A stretch of DNA of 5,497 nt, from NCBI GenBank assembly GCA_031127185.1, contig JARIET010000196.1:1-5497 (forward strand), in the 5' to 3' direction. Under the pieces are notes generated by a model that was not told the origin of the DNA, did not search any database, and worked only from the letters and a program-made list of their open reading frames with translations. This document shows, piece after piece, positions 1-5,497 of the stretch; within the stretch, counting starts at the first letter, position 1, and each line of letters begins with the position of its first letter. A program made the translations under genes and the position numbers. This DNA is from Gemmatimonadota bacterium (GTDB lineage: Bacteria; Gemmatimonadota; Gemmatimonadetes; Gemmatimonadales; Gemmatimonadaceae).

Positions 1-608
1 AGGGGAGTGGGGAACTGACGACACCTACCGGTGCTGTGCTTCTCCAAACTCTTGCGACGCGCGGCATTCCGGCTTCGTACCGACCGGTGAAGTCGGGATA
101 CGGCGCGGGAACAAAGGACTTCGTTGGTCGCGCGAACGCACTGCGCGTTGTGCTTGCTGATGTCGATGAAGCCGGCCCGCGGGAACCGGTCGCGCTACTG
201 GCCTGCGACGTTGACGACATGGAAGGCGAGTATCTGGCCGCAGCTGTTGACGCGGTGCGAGCTGCCGGCGCCCTGGACGCATCCATCCTGTCCATCGTGA
301 TGAAGAAGGGGAGGCCGGGCGCGCGCATTGAGGTTCTGTGCCACCCTGAGGATGCGCAACGGCTGGAAGCCCTTCTCTTCAGCCAGACAACAACGATTGG
401 CGTGCGGCGGTCTTTGGTGTCGCGTTCGGTGCTTTCAAGAGTCTCAAAGACGGTCTCGGTGTTCGGGCACGATGTGGCGATCAAGGTGGCAACGCTTCCC
501 GATGGTAGCACTCGGATGAAGCCGGAATTCGATGACGTGGTCCGGGTTGCCGCGGCCACCCAGAAGGGGGTCGCGGAGGTCCGCAACGAGGCTATTCGAC
601 TGGCCTGA
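1..608 (+). CDS. larC: LarC nickel insertion protein, C-terminal part (5' end outside window)
   Basis: LarC (pyridinium-3,5-bisthiocarboxylic acid mononucleotide nickel chelatase) performs the CTP-dependent nickel insertion that finishes the nickel-pincer (NPN) cofactor of lactate racemase and related enzymes, in the cytoplasm. The reading frame is open to the window edge: the first full codon is at base 3 and 201 residues precede the TGA at 606-608. Counting from base 3, I see the family motif ELTTPTGA at residues 4-11, SGYGAGTKDF at 31-40, the DVDDM motif opening the C-terminal domain at 69-73, MKKGRPG at 100-106 and TTTIGVR at 129-135. Full LarC proteins are about 400 residues, so roughly half is present. 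The GTG at 36 lies inside the conserved motif region and is not the true start. The frame is continuous, unlike the frameshift-split larC1/larC2 of Lactobacillus plantarum. Identification is firm; whether larB or larE lies upstream cannot be seen. Confidence 0.93.
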   Translation, partial: GSGELTTPTGAVLLQTLATRGIPASYRPVKSGYGAGTKDFVGRANALRVVLADVDEAGPREPVALLACDVDDMEGEYLAAAVDAVRAAGALDASILSIVMKKGRPGARIEVLCHPEDAQRLEALLFSQTTTIGVRRSLVSRSVLSRVSKTVSVFGHDVAIKVATLPDGSTRMKPEFDDVVRVAAATQKGVAEVRNEAIRLA

Positions 609-670
609 CCACGCGGCGCAAGTCATTCTGGGCGATTGCTTTCAGCCCGCTCGCATGACATTTTACATCA
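609..670 (+). promoter_or_regulatory. Intergenic gap, candidate promoter for the downstream operon
   Basis: This is the only non-coding gap in the window, between the larC stop and the DUF512 gene ATG at 671. Its last part (about 655-672) is AT-rich against a GC-rich background, with TTTTACAT at 661-668. TTGCTT at 636-641 could be a poor -35 element, but no hexamer here matches the sigma-70 consensus well. There is no Shine-Dalgarno-like stretch just upstream of 671. Because the -10-like AT-rich patch nearly touches the ATG, a leaderless or very short-leader transcript is possible. No convincing terminator hairpin follows larC, so read-through from larC is equally compatible. The promoter call is an inference from composition and gene spacing. 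Confidence 0.25.
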
Positions 671-1972
671 ATGGTTCGCGTCGCCCGGGTCGCCCCGGGG
701 AGCATCGCCGACGAAGTCGGCATCCTCCCGGGCACAGAAATCTCTGCAGTCTCGGGCCGCGCCGTCGACGACTTCCTGGATTGGGAGTTTCTCACGGCCG
801 ACGACGCCTTTGAAGTGTCCGCCAGGCTGCCGTCCGGCGAAGACATGATCTACGACATCGAACGTGAGGATGGCGACACGCTTGGGGTCGAGCTGGAGCC
901 CCCGACTGTTCGACGCTGTGCAAATCGATGTGAATTCTGTTTCGTGGAAGGACTGCCGAAGGGGCTGCGAAAGCCGCTCTACATCCGTGACGATGACTAT
1001 CGGCTGTCATTTGCCTACGGGAATTTTGCGACGCTTTCCAACCTGAAGCAGCGCGATATCGACCGGATTCTCGAGTATCGACTCTCACCGCTGTACGTCT
1101 CCGTGCATGCGACACCATGGGAAGCACGAAAAGTGCTGCTCAATAATCCGCGGGTTCCCAACATCATCGAGCAGCTGACGCTGCTGGCTGCGGGTGGCAT
1201 TCAGTTTCACGGGCAGATGGTCATTGTACCCGGGCTGAACGACGGGGCCGTGCTCGAGCAGTCCCTGACCGACCTCTGGAACCTCGGCGACGCGGTGCTC
1301 TCGGTGGCACTGGTGCCGGTTGGGCTCACGCAGTTCTCTCACCTCTACACGGGCAAGCCGATGGACGTGGCACATGCATCGGCGCTGCTTGCAGTGGCTG
1401 AACGGTGGGGCGCACGCGCCCGCCATGAACGCGGAACGACTTGGGTTTTTGGGTCTGACGAACTCTATCTGCTCGCTGGTGCTGAACTTCCTGCAGCGGA
1501 CTTCTACGGAGACTTCGAGCAGGTCGAGAACGGCATCGGTGCCGTCGCGACGCTGCGCGCCCGCGTGGCTGAGGGGCTTGAGCGCCTGCCGCGCCTCGAC
1601 GGTCGCAAGATCGGCGTGGTCACCGGGATCTCCATGCGCACGCTGATGCCGCCGCTCATCGCGCAGTTGGAGCAAGCGACCGGAGCCTCGTTCGAGATCA
1701 TCGAAACCACCAACTCGCTGTTTGGCCCGACGACAACGGCAGCTGGGTTGCTGGTCGGCGCGGATATCACGCGCGCGCTTGCCGCACGGGTCGATCTCGA
1801 CCTTGCGCTCATCCCGGCCGAAACGATAAACGAAACCGGCATTTTTCTCGACGACACGACGCTCGCCGACGTACGAAGCGGGCTCCCGATGCCGGTCGAG
1901 CCGTCATACGACTTCATCGACGTCCTTGGCGCCGGCGACTGTGCGCTCATTGCGGTCGAGGAGGTACGATGA
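671..1972 (+). CDS. DUF512 family protein with PDZ-like N-terminus and CX3CX2C cluster motif
   Basis: This 433-residue protein has the layout of the DUF512/TIGR03279 family (conserved in Firmicutes and Cyanobacteria), whose biochemical function is not established. Residues 1-45 form a PDZ-like domain (VAPGSIADEVGI at 7-18, GTEISAVSG at 21-29). C83, C87 and C90 make a CX3CX2C motif typical of radical SAM [4Fe-4S] binding, followed by family signatures LPKGLRKPLY (95-104), DDDYRLSF (107-114), YGNF (116-119), RLSPLYVSVHAT (137-148), PGLND (187-191) and VPVGLT (215-220). The C-terminal DUF512 domain (about 225-425) has IGVVTG at 314-319, NSLFG at 348-352 and GLLVGADI at 359-366. The ATG at 671 is the natural start: an in-frame TGA lies at 656-658 and the PDZ part begins at once, as in relatives. 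No Shine-Dalgarno is visible. Its stop overlaps the der start (ATGA). Family membership is confident; a redox or radical role is inferred from the cysteines only. Confidence 0.9.
   Translation: MVRVARVAPGSIADEVGILPGTEISAVSGRAVDDFLDWEFLTADDAFEVSARLPSGEDMIYDIEREDGDTLGVELEPPTVRRCANRCEFCFVEGLPKGLRKPLYIRDDDYRLSFAYGNFATLSNLKQRDIDRILEYRLSPLYVSVHATPWEARKVLLNNPRVPNIIEQLTLLAAGGIQFHGQMVIVPGLNDGAVLEQSLTDLWNLGDAVLSVALVPVGLTQFSHLYTGKPMDVAHASALLAVAERWGARARHERGTTWVFGSDELYLLAGAELPAADFYGDFEQVENGIGAVATLRARVAEGLERLPRLDGRKIGVVTGISMRTLMPPLIAQLEQATGASFEIIETTNSLFGPTTTAAGLLVGADITRALAARVDLDLALIPAETINETGIFLDDTTLADVRSGLPMPVEPSYDFIDVLGAGDCALIAVEEVR
1958..1965 (+). promoter_or_regulatory. Strong ribosome binding site of der
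   Basis: GAGGAGGT lies inside the last codons of the DUF512 gene. Its AGGAGG core (1959-1964) ends four bases before the ATG at 1969. It fixes the der start and would support independent or re-initiated translation at the ATGA overlap. Confidence 0.85.
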
Positions 1973-3279
1973 GCCGCCCCGTCGTCGCCCTCATCGGACG
2001 CCCGAACGTGGGGAAGTCGTCGTTGTTCAATCGCATAATCGGCACCGACAATGCGATTGTGAGCGAAGAGGCTGGCACCACGCGCGATCGACACTTCGCT
2101 GCCGCAGAGTGGAACGGCCGGTCCTTCTGGCTGGTTGACACCGGAGGCCTCAAGGAAGACAGCCAGCAGCCGATGGACGTGGAAATCCGGCGGCAGGTGG
2201 AGACCGCCATCGCCGAAGCTGACCTGTTGCTCCTCATCCTCGATGCATCGGCTGGACTGCACCCGAGCGATGCCCGGATCGTGGCACTGCTGCGTGAAGC
2301 GGGCAAGCCGTGGCTGGTCGTTGCCAACAAGGTGGACGATCCGCGGAATCAAGACTATTTCGAACTGTACAATCTCGGGGCGGGGGACCCATTCCCCGTC
2401 TCAGCCGTCAACGGCAAGAACTCGGGCGATTTGCTGGATGAACTTGTGCGTCGTCTCCCGGAACGCGGAGAACCCGGTAACGCCGAGGCACTGCGTGTTG
2501 CCGTGGTGGGGCGCCCGAATGTCGGCAAGTCATCGCTGATCAACCGACTCCTGGGCGAGACGCGCCACGTGGTCTCGGCCGAAGCCGGCACGACCCGCGA
2601 CGCGATTGACTCGCCGTACACGTATCACGGCCGAGAAATCATCTTCGTCGACACGGCGGGCTTGCGCCGTCAGGCGCGAGTGGACGATGGCGTGGAGTTC
2701 TATTCGTCGCTCCGCAGCCGCCGCGCGATTGAACGCGCCGACATTTGCCTGCTGGTGATCGACGCGACGGAAGGGCTGCACAACCAGGACCTGAAGATTG
2801 CGACGCTGGCCTGGGAGGCCGGACGCGCGATCATCGTTGTCGTGAACAAGTGGGACATCAAGGAGAAGGACGACAAGACCGCCGCCAAGTTCGAGAAGGA
2901 GTGTGGGGAAAAGGCGCCGTTCTTCAAGTTCGTTCCGTTCCTCTTTACCAGCGCACTCACGGGACAGCGCGTCACCAAGACACTGGAGCTCATTGTGCAG
3001 GTGCACGAGGAGCGACATAAACACGTGTCCACCTCGGAAGTCAACGATGCGCTTCACCAACTGGTTGCGCGGCTGCAGCCGCCGCAGGCAGCCGGTCACG
3101 AAGTGAAGCTCACGTTCGCCACTCAGGTCGATGCGGTACCGCCGTCGATCGTCGTGTTCTCGAATCATCCCGAACTTGTCGCGGAGCACTACATCCGCTA
3201 CCTGCACAACGGATTCCGCGAGCACTGGAACTTTCTTGGGAATCCGCTCCGCATCATCCTGAAGAGGAAGTCGGCGTGA
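1969..3279 (+). CDS. der: Ribosome assembly GTPase Der (EngA)
   Basis: Der is an essential GTPase with two tandem G domains that acts on the 50S ribosomal subunit during late assembly in the cytoplasm. All nucleotide-binding motifs are intact in both copies. G domain 1: P-loop GRPNVGKS at 10-17, GTTRD at 36-40, DTGG at 57-60, NKVD at 120-123, SA at 145-146. G domain 2: GRPNVGKS at 181-188, GTTRD at 207-211, DTAG at 228-231, NKWD at 293-296, SA at 328-329. A C-terminal KH-like domain follows (about 350-436), ending in the basic tail LKRKSA. The length of 436 residues equals that of Bacillus subtilis Der and lacks the extra linker and tail of the longer E. coli protein. The start overlaps the DUF512 stop (ATGA) and is backed by a strong Shine-Dalgarno. 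The stop overlaps the plsY GTG start. Identification is near certain. Confidence 0.98.
   Translation: MSRPVVALIGRPNVGKSSLFNRIIGTDNAIVSEEAGTTRDRHFAAAEWNGRSFWLVDTGGLKEDSQQPMDVEIRRQVETAIAEADLLLLILDASAGLHPSDARIVALLREAGKPWLVVANKVDDPRNQDYFELYNLGAGDPFPVSAVNGKNSGDLLDELVRRLPERGEPGNAEALRVAVVGRPNVGKSSLINRLLGETRHVVSAEAGTTRDAIDSPYTYHGREIIFVDTAGLRRQARVDDGVEFYSSLRSRRAIERADICLLVIDATEGLHNQDLKIATLAWEAGRAIIVVVNKWDIKEKDDKTAAKFEKECGEKAPFFKFVPFLFTSALTGQRVTKTLELIVQVHEERHKHVSTSEVNDALHQLVARLQPPQAAGHEVKLTFATQVDAVPPSIVVFSNHPELVAEHYIRYLHNGFREHWNFLGNPLRIILKRKSA
3264..3268 (+). promoter_or_regulatory. Ribosome binding site supporting the GTG start of plsY
   Basis: GAGGA within the last der codons sits seven bases before the GTG at 3276. 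It supports initiation at this GTG, which overlaps the der stop codon (GTGA), rather than at a later codon inside the first membrane segment. Confidence 0.6.
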
Positions 3280-3920
3280 GTCCCGACTGGGGTGGGATCG
3301 CCGGAATCGCGATTGCCTATCTCATCGGGTCGTTTCCAACGGCGTTTGTCGCCGGCCGGCTGCTGAAAGGCGTGGATCTGCGGACGGTTGGGTCGGGCAA
3401 CCTCGGCGCCACAAATGTGTATCGCGAGCTCGGCCTTGCCCCTGCGCTCGTGGTGCTGGTCATCGACGCAGCCAAGGGGGCCATCCCCGCCTGGGTCCTG
3501 CCCGGCTTGCTTGCCGTCGGGTTCACCACTGCGAGTCAACTACAATGGTGGGGCATCGCCTTCGGGGTCGCCGCGATCGCCGGACATGCGAAACCGATCT
3601 TCCTGATGTGGAAAGGGGGAGGTAAGGGTGTGGCCACCGCAGCGGGAGTATTTCTTGCGCTCACCCCGGCGCCGGCTGCTGTCGCGCTCGCGGCATTTGG
3701 ATTGGTAGTCGCTTCGACGCGATTGATGTCGCTCGCCTCGATGATCGGCGCTCTTACACTTCCGCTGGCTCAGTTTGTGCTGGGCGGCGACACTCCCGCG
3801 GCGCGGGCAAGCCTGGCCGTATCGGCGTTCGTGATCTGGGCGCATCGGAGCAACATTGCACGACTGCGCGCCGGCACTGAACCGCGCCTGGGCCGCACTC
3901 CCGCGGGGAATACCAAATGA
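3276..3920 (+). CDS. plsY: Acyl-phosphate:glycerol-3-phosphate acyltransferase PlsY
   Basis: PlsY is an integral inner-membrane enzyme that transfers an acyl chain from acyl-phosphate (made by PlsX) to sn-glycerol-3-phosphate, giving lysophosphatidic acid, the first step of phospholipid synthesis in most bacteria. The 214-residue protein is strongly hydrophobic, with several membrane segments (for example about 6-30, 54-80, 84-104, 118-145 and 148-165). Family motifs: YLIGSFPTA at 15-23; motif 1, DLRTVGSGNLGATNVYRELG at 34-53, followed by D64 and K67-G68; motif 2, GH at 103-104 with WKGGGKGVAT at 112-121; then TRLMSLASM, matching motif 3. The C-terminus has the usual arginine- and asparagine-rich end with GTEPRL. 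Motif 2 is odd: it has three glycines where well-known members read KGGKG, and GHAKP where they read GH plus an aromatic plus P. The gene starts with GTG, four bases overlapping der, and its stop overlaps the start of gpsA, which makes its substrate. Confidence 0.95.
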   Translation: MSPDWGGIAGIAIAYLIGSFPTAFVAGRLLKGVDLRTVGSGNLGATNVYRELGLAPALVVLVIDAAKGAIPAWVLPGLLAVGFTTASQLQWWGIAFGVAAIAGHAKPIFLMWKGGGKGVATAAGVFLALTPAPAAVALAAFGLVVASTRLMSLASMIGALTLPLAQFVLGGDTPAARASLAVSAFVIWAHRSNIARLRAGTEPRLGRTPAGNTK

Positions 3921-4909
3921 AGTGTGCTGTGATGGGGGCCGGTGCCTGGGGCACTGCGCTGGCGAATCTTCTGGCGGAAAATGGTCACGAGGCGGCGATC
4001 TGGTCGTTCGAGGAGGATGTCGCCGATTCCATCTCGACGTCGCATGAAAATCCGCGCTTCCTGCCAGGCGTCGCGCTGCATCCCGGTATTCGCGCATCGC
4101 ACGAAAAGTCCGACGTGCTCGCCGGGACGGATTTCGTCGTGCTTGCCTCGCCGAGCCAGGTGCTGCGCAGCGTGGTGCACGATTGTACCGGCACCGTGGG
4201 CCCCGATGCAACGGTGGTCGTCGCAACGAAGGGGATCGAGCGCCAAACGTTGCAGCTGATGACCGACGTGGCGGCGGCTGAGTTCCCTGGACGTTCAATC
4301 GTGGCCTTCTCTGGCCCGAGTTTCGCCGCCGAGGTGGCGGCGCGGCAACCGACGGCGCTCGTCGCGGCCTCAGTGAGCGCGGCTGCCGCAGTTCGGGTAC
4401 AGGACGCGTTCAGTTCACCGAGCTTTCGCGTCTATACCCACGACGATGTTGTTGGTGTGGAACTTGGCGGGGCGCTGAAGAACGTCATGGCCGTCGCAAC
4501 CGGAATCTCTGATGGCCTCGGTCTGGGGTTCAATGCGCGGGCGGCGCTGATGACGCGCGGCCTCGCCGAGATCACGCGCCTCGGGGTAAAACTCGGCGCG
4601 AGGCAGGCCACGTTTGCCGGCCTGGCTGGCTTCGGTGATCTTGTCCTCACCTGCACGGGAGCGCTGTCGCGAAACCGCTCAGTCGGACTGGAAATTGGCC
4701 GAGGCCGTGCGCTTGCGGACGTTCTTGCGGGCCGTGAGACGGTGGCGGAGGGAGTCACGACCACGGAAAGCGCCAAGGCGCTCGCCGAACGGGAAGGCGT
4801 GGACATGCCAATAGTCACCGCCGTCCACCGCATCCTCTTTGAACGCCAGCCGGCCCGTTGGGCGCTGGTGGAACTGATGGCACGTGACCTGCGCAGCGAG
4901 GAGGACTGA
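3917..4909 (+). CDS. gpsA: Glycerol-3-phosphate dehydrogenase [NAD(P)+] GpsA
   Basis: GpsA is a cytoplasmic enzyme that reduces dihydroxyacetone phosphate to sn-glycerol-3-phosphate with NAD(P)H, supplying the glycerol backbone that PlsY acylates. The 330-residue length is typical. The N-terminal Rossmann fold opens with the dinucleotide-binding motif GAGAWG at 7-12; then come NPRFLPG at 45-51, SPSQVLR at 78-84, TKGIE at 104-108 with a conserved lysine (K105), and GPSFAAEVA at 133-141. The C-terminal helical domain carries ELGGALKN at 182-189 with the conserved lysine K188, GFNARAALMTRGLAEI at 204-219, GLAGFGDLVLTCTG at 235-248 and SRNR at 251-254, all expected at the active site. The ATG start overlaps the plsY stop (ATGA), with a modest GGGGA Shine-Dalgarno at 3905-3909. 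The TGA overlaps the next ATG by one base. No key residue appears to be missing. Confidence 0.97.
   Translation: MKCAVMGAGAWGTALANLLAENGHEAAIWSFEEDVADSISTSHENPRFLPGVALHPGIRASHEKSDVLAGTDFVVLASPSQVLRSVVHDCTGTVGPDATVVVATKGIERQTLQLMTDVAAAEFPGRSIVAFSGPSFAAEVAARQPTALVAASVSAAAAVRVQDAFSSPSFRVYTHDDVVGVELGGALKNVMAVATGISDGLGLGFNARAALMTRGLAEITRLGVKLGARQATFAGLAGFGDLVLTCTGALSRNRSVGLEIGRGRALADVLAGRETVAEGVTTTESAKALAEREGVDMPIVTAVHRILFERQPARWALVELMARDLRSEED
4898..4905 (+). promoter_or_regulatory. Strong ribosome binding site of the MerR-like gene
   Basis: GAGGAGGA lies in the last gpsA codons; its AGGAGG core (4899-4904) ends four bases before the ATG at 4909. It fixes the start of the regulator gene at the TGATG overlap. 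It is stronger than the sites before gpsA and surE. Confidence 0.8.
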
Positions 4910-5283
4910 TGGCGACACGAGCGCATGAGCGGCCCGAGCCAGTGCAGGAGTTTTTCTCCATCGGCGAGGTGTGTGAACTCACCGACCTGAAACCGCACGT
5001 GCTCCGCTACTGGGAGTCGCAGTTTCGGTTCCTCAATCCAGCCAAGAACCGGTCCGGCAATCGCGTCTATGCGCGTCGCGAGATCGAGTTGGTCCTTCTG
5101 GTGAAGCACCTGTTGTATGATGAGAAGTACACCATCGACGGCGCGCGGCAGAAGCTCGACGAAGAACGAAAGGGTGGCGGACTCAAACCCGCCGCTCGGG
5201 TGGGCCTCGATGTCGAATCGATCCGGCTGGTTGAGCGCGACCTGAAAGAGATTGCCGCATTGCTCAAGGGAGAAACCGCCTGA
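4909..5283 (+). CDS. MerR family transcriptional regulator, small form
   Basis: This is a 124-residue DNA-binding protein. Residues 15-83 form a MerR-type winged helix-turn-helix: [20 protein letters not shown] at 15-34 with W35-E36 (the helix-turn-helix, with the KPHVLRYWE signature of one MerR subgroup), the wing around [14 protein letters not shown] at 47-60, and the second helical part with [10 protein letters not shown] at 74-83. A polar linker and a short charged helix (about 101-120) follow, plausibly an antiparallel coiled coil for dimerisation. There is no effector domain and no metal-binding cysteine pair (the only cysteine is C22), so the signal it senses, if any, is not apparent. 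Relatives are usually annotated only as MerR family regulators, often next to ihfA or surE. The gene is wedged between gpsA and surE with one-base overlaps on both sides. Control of its own operon is a guess from position. Confidence 0.9.
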   Translation: MATRAHERPEPVQEFFSIGEVCELTDLKPHVLRYWESQFRFLNPAKNRSGNRVYARREIELVLLVKHLLYDEKYTIDGARQKLDEERKGGGLKPAARVGLDVESIRLVERDLKEIAALLKGETA

Positions 5284-5497
5284 TGCGCATACTGCTCAGC
5301 AACGACGATGGCATTCTTGCTGCAGGGCTGGCTTGCCTGGAGCGCGCCGCCGCCGGACTGGGCGAAGTGTTCGTCGTGGCGCCGGATCGCGAACAGAGCG
5401 CCACCAGTCACTCGCTCACCTTGCATCACCCGCTGAGGCCGGTGCAGCTCGGTGAACGCCGCTGGCAGGTGGACGGGACGCCCACAGACTGCGTGAT
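5283..5497 (+). CDS. surE: 5'/3'-nucleotidase SurE, N-terminal part (3' end outside window)
   Basis: SurE is a cytoplasmic, divalent-metal-dependent phosphatase that hydrolyses nucleoside 5'- and 3'-monophosphates and is linked to stationary-phase survival. Only the first 71 codons are present; the frame runs off the window edge without a stop. The start reads [12 protein letters not shown], with metal ligands D8 and D9. [15 protein letters not shown] at 33-47 supplies S39, the usual serine ligand, and VDGTPTDCV at 63-71 is the next signature. The fourth ligand (an asparagine near residue 95) lies beyond the window. L12-A13-A14-G15 replaces the common LAPG; this is a mild variation. The ATG overlaps the MerR gene stop by one base (TGATG), and AAGGGAGA at 5266-5273 is a reasonable Shine-Dalgarno nine bases upstream. 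SurE proteins are usually about 250 residues, so roughly 28 percent is seen. Confidence 0.96.
   Translation, partial: MRILLSNDDGILAAGLACLERAAAGLGEVFVVAPDREQSATSHSLTLHHPLRPVQLGERRWQVDGTPTDCV

Noticed and set aside
36..38. GTG at 36 as start of a complete short gene
   Set aside because: The frame is open back to base 3 and encodes the conserved ELTTPTGA motif of LarC immediately upstream, so the gene is a 5'-truncated larC and not a 190-residue protein.
629..649. TGGGC ... GCCCG hairpin as a larC terminator
   Set aside because: The stem is only four or five pairs with an 11-base loop and no T-run after it; too weak to call a terminator.
656..670. TGA ... TCA dyad as a MerR-type operator
   Set aside because: Only three outer pairs match symmetrically plus one inner pair; this is expected by chance and lacks the longer dyad of MerR operators.
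532..813. Plus-strand frame spanning the larC-DUF512 gap
   Set aside because: It overlaps the conserved ends of both genes in another frame, is rich in Arg and Pro, and has no ribosome binding site or known motif.
1504..2352. Long minus-strand open frame opposite the DUF512 gene and der
   Set aside because: Low-complexity, Ser/Arg/Pro-rich translation with no recognisable motif, antisense to two confidently identified genes; typical of GC-rich DNA.
1996..2620. Repeated GRPNVGKS and GTTRD coding segments as a DNA repeat
   Set aside because: This is the normal tandem G-domain architecture of Der, an ancient protein duplication and not a recent DNA repeat.
3540..4298. Minus-strand open frame of 252 codons opposite plsY and gpsA
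   Set aside because: Arg/Pro-rich translation with no family motifs, entirely antisense to plsY and gpsA, whose conserved motifs explain the sequence.
4432..5109. Minus-strand open frame opposite gpsA and the MerR-like gene
   Set aside because: Shadow of the real genes; composition is Ser/Arg/Ala-rich and no motif is recognisable.

Overview
The window is a GC-rich bacterial chromosome segment, with G or C at most third codon positions. It is densely coding, and every gene I can support lies on the + strand. It contains the 3' part of a larC gene, a 62-base gap, then an uninterrupted run of six genes: a DUF512/PDZ radical-SAM-like gene, der, plsY, gpsA, a small MerR-type regulator and the 5' end of surE. 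I see no mobile elements, CRISPR arrays, RNA genes or signs of recent transfer.

Organism: the block DUF512-der-plsY-gpsA resembles the order known from Firmicutes. The high GC, the LarC neighbour and the gpsA-merR-surE continuation fit a Gemmatimonadota-like or other deep-branching GC-rich lineage better. This is inference from gene order and composition; no marker here settles the phylum.

Layout. Bases 1-608: C-terminal half of LarC, the nickel-inserting protein that completes the nickel-pincer cofactor of lactate-racemase-type enzymes; its start lies outside the window. Bases 609-670: the only gap, with an AT-rich patch just before the next ATG and no clear ribosome binding site, so a possible promoter for the run that follows. 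Bases 671-5497: six genes joined by overlapping stop and start codons (ATGA, GTGA, ATGA, TGATG, TGATG), which strongly suggests one co-transcribed, translationally coupled operon.

How the genes work together: GpsA makes sn-glycerol-3-phosphate and PlsY acylates it to lysophosphatidic acid, so these adjacent genes encode consecutive entry steps of phospholipid synthesis. Der is a double GTPase needed for 50S ribosomal subunit maturation. SurE is a metal-dependent nucleoside monophosphate phosphatase. The MerR-like protein is the only evident regulator. The DUF512 protein has no established function and is the least understood part. The window looks mostly like housekeeping growth genes (membrane and ribosome building). 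The features most worth attention are the coupling of the uncharacterised DUF512 gene to der, an apparently unusual PlsY motif, and the regulator embedded in the operon.
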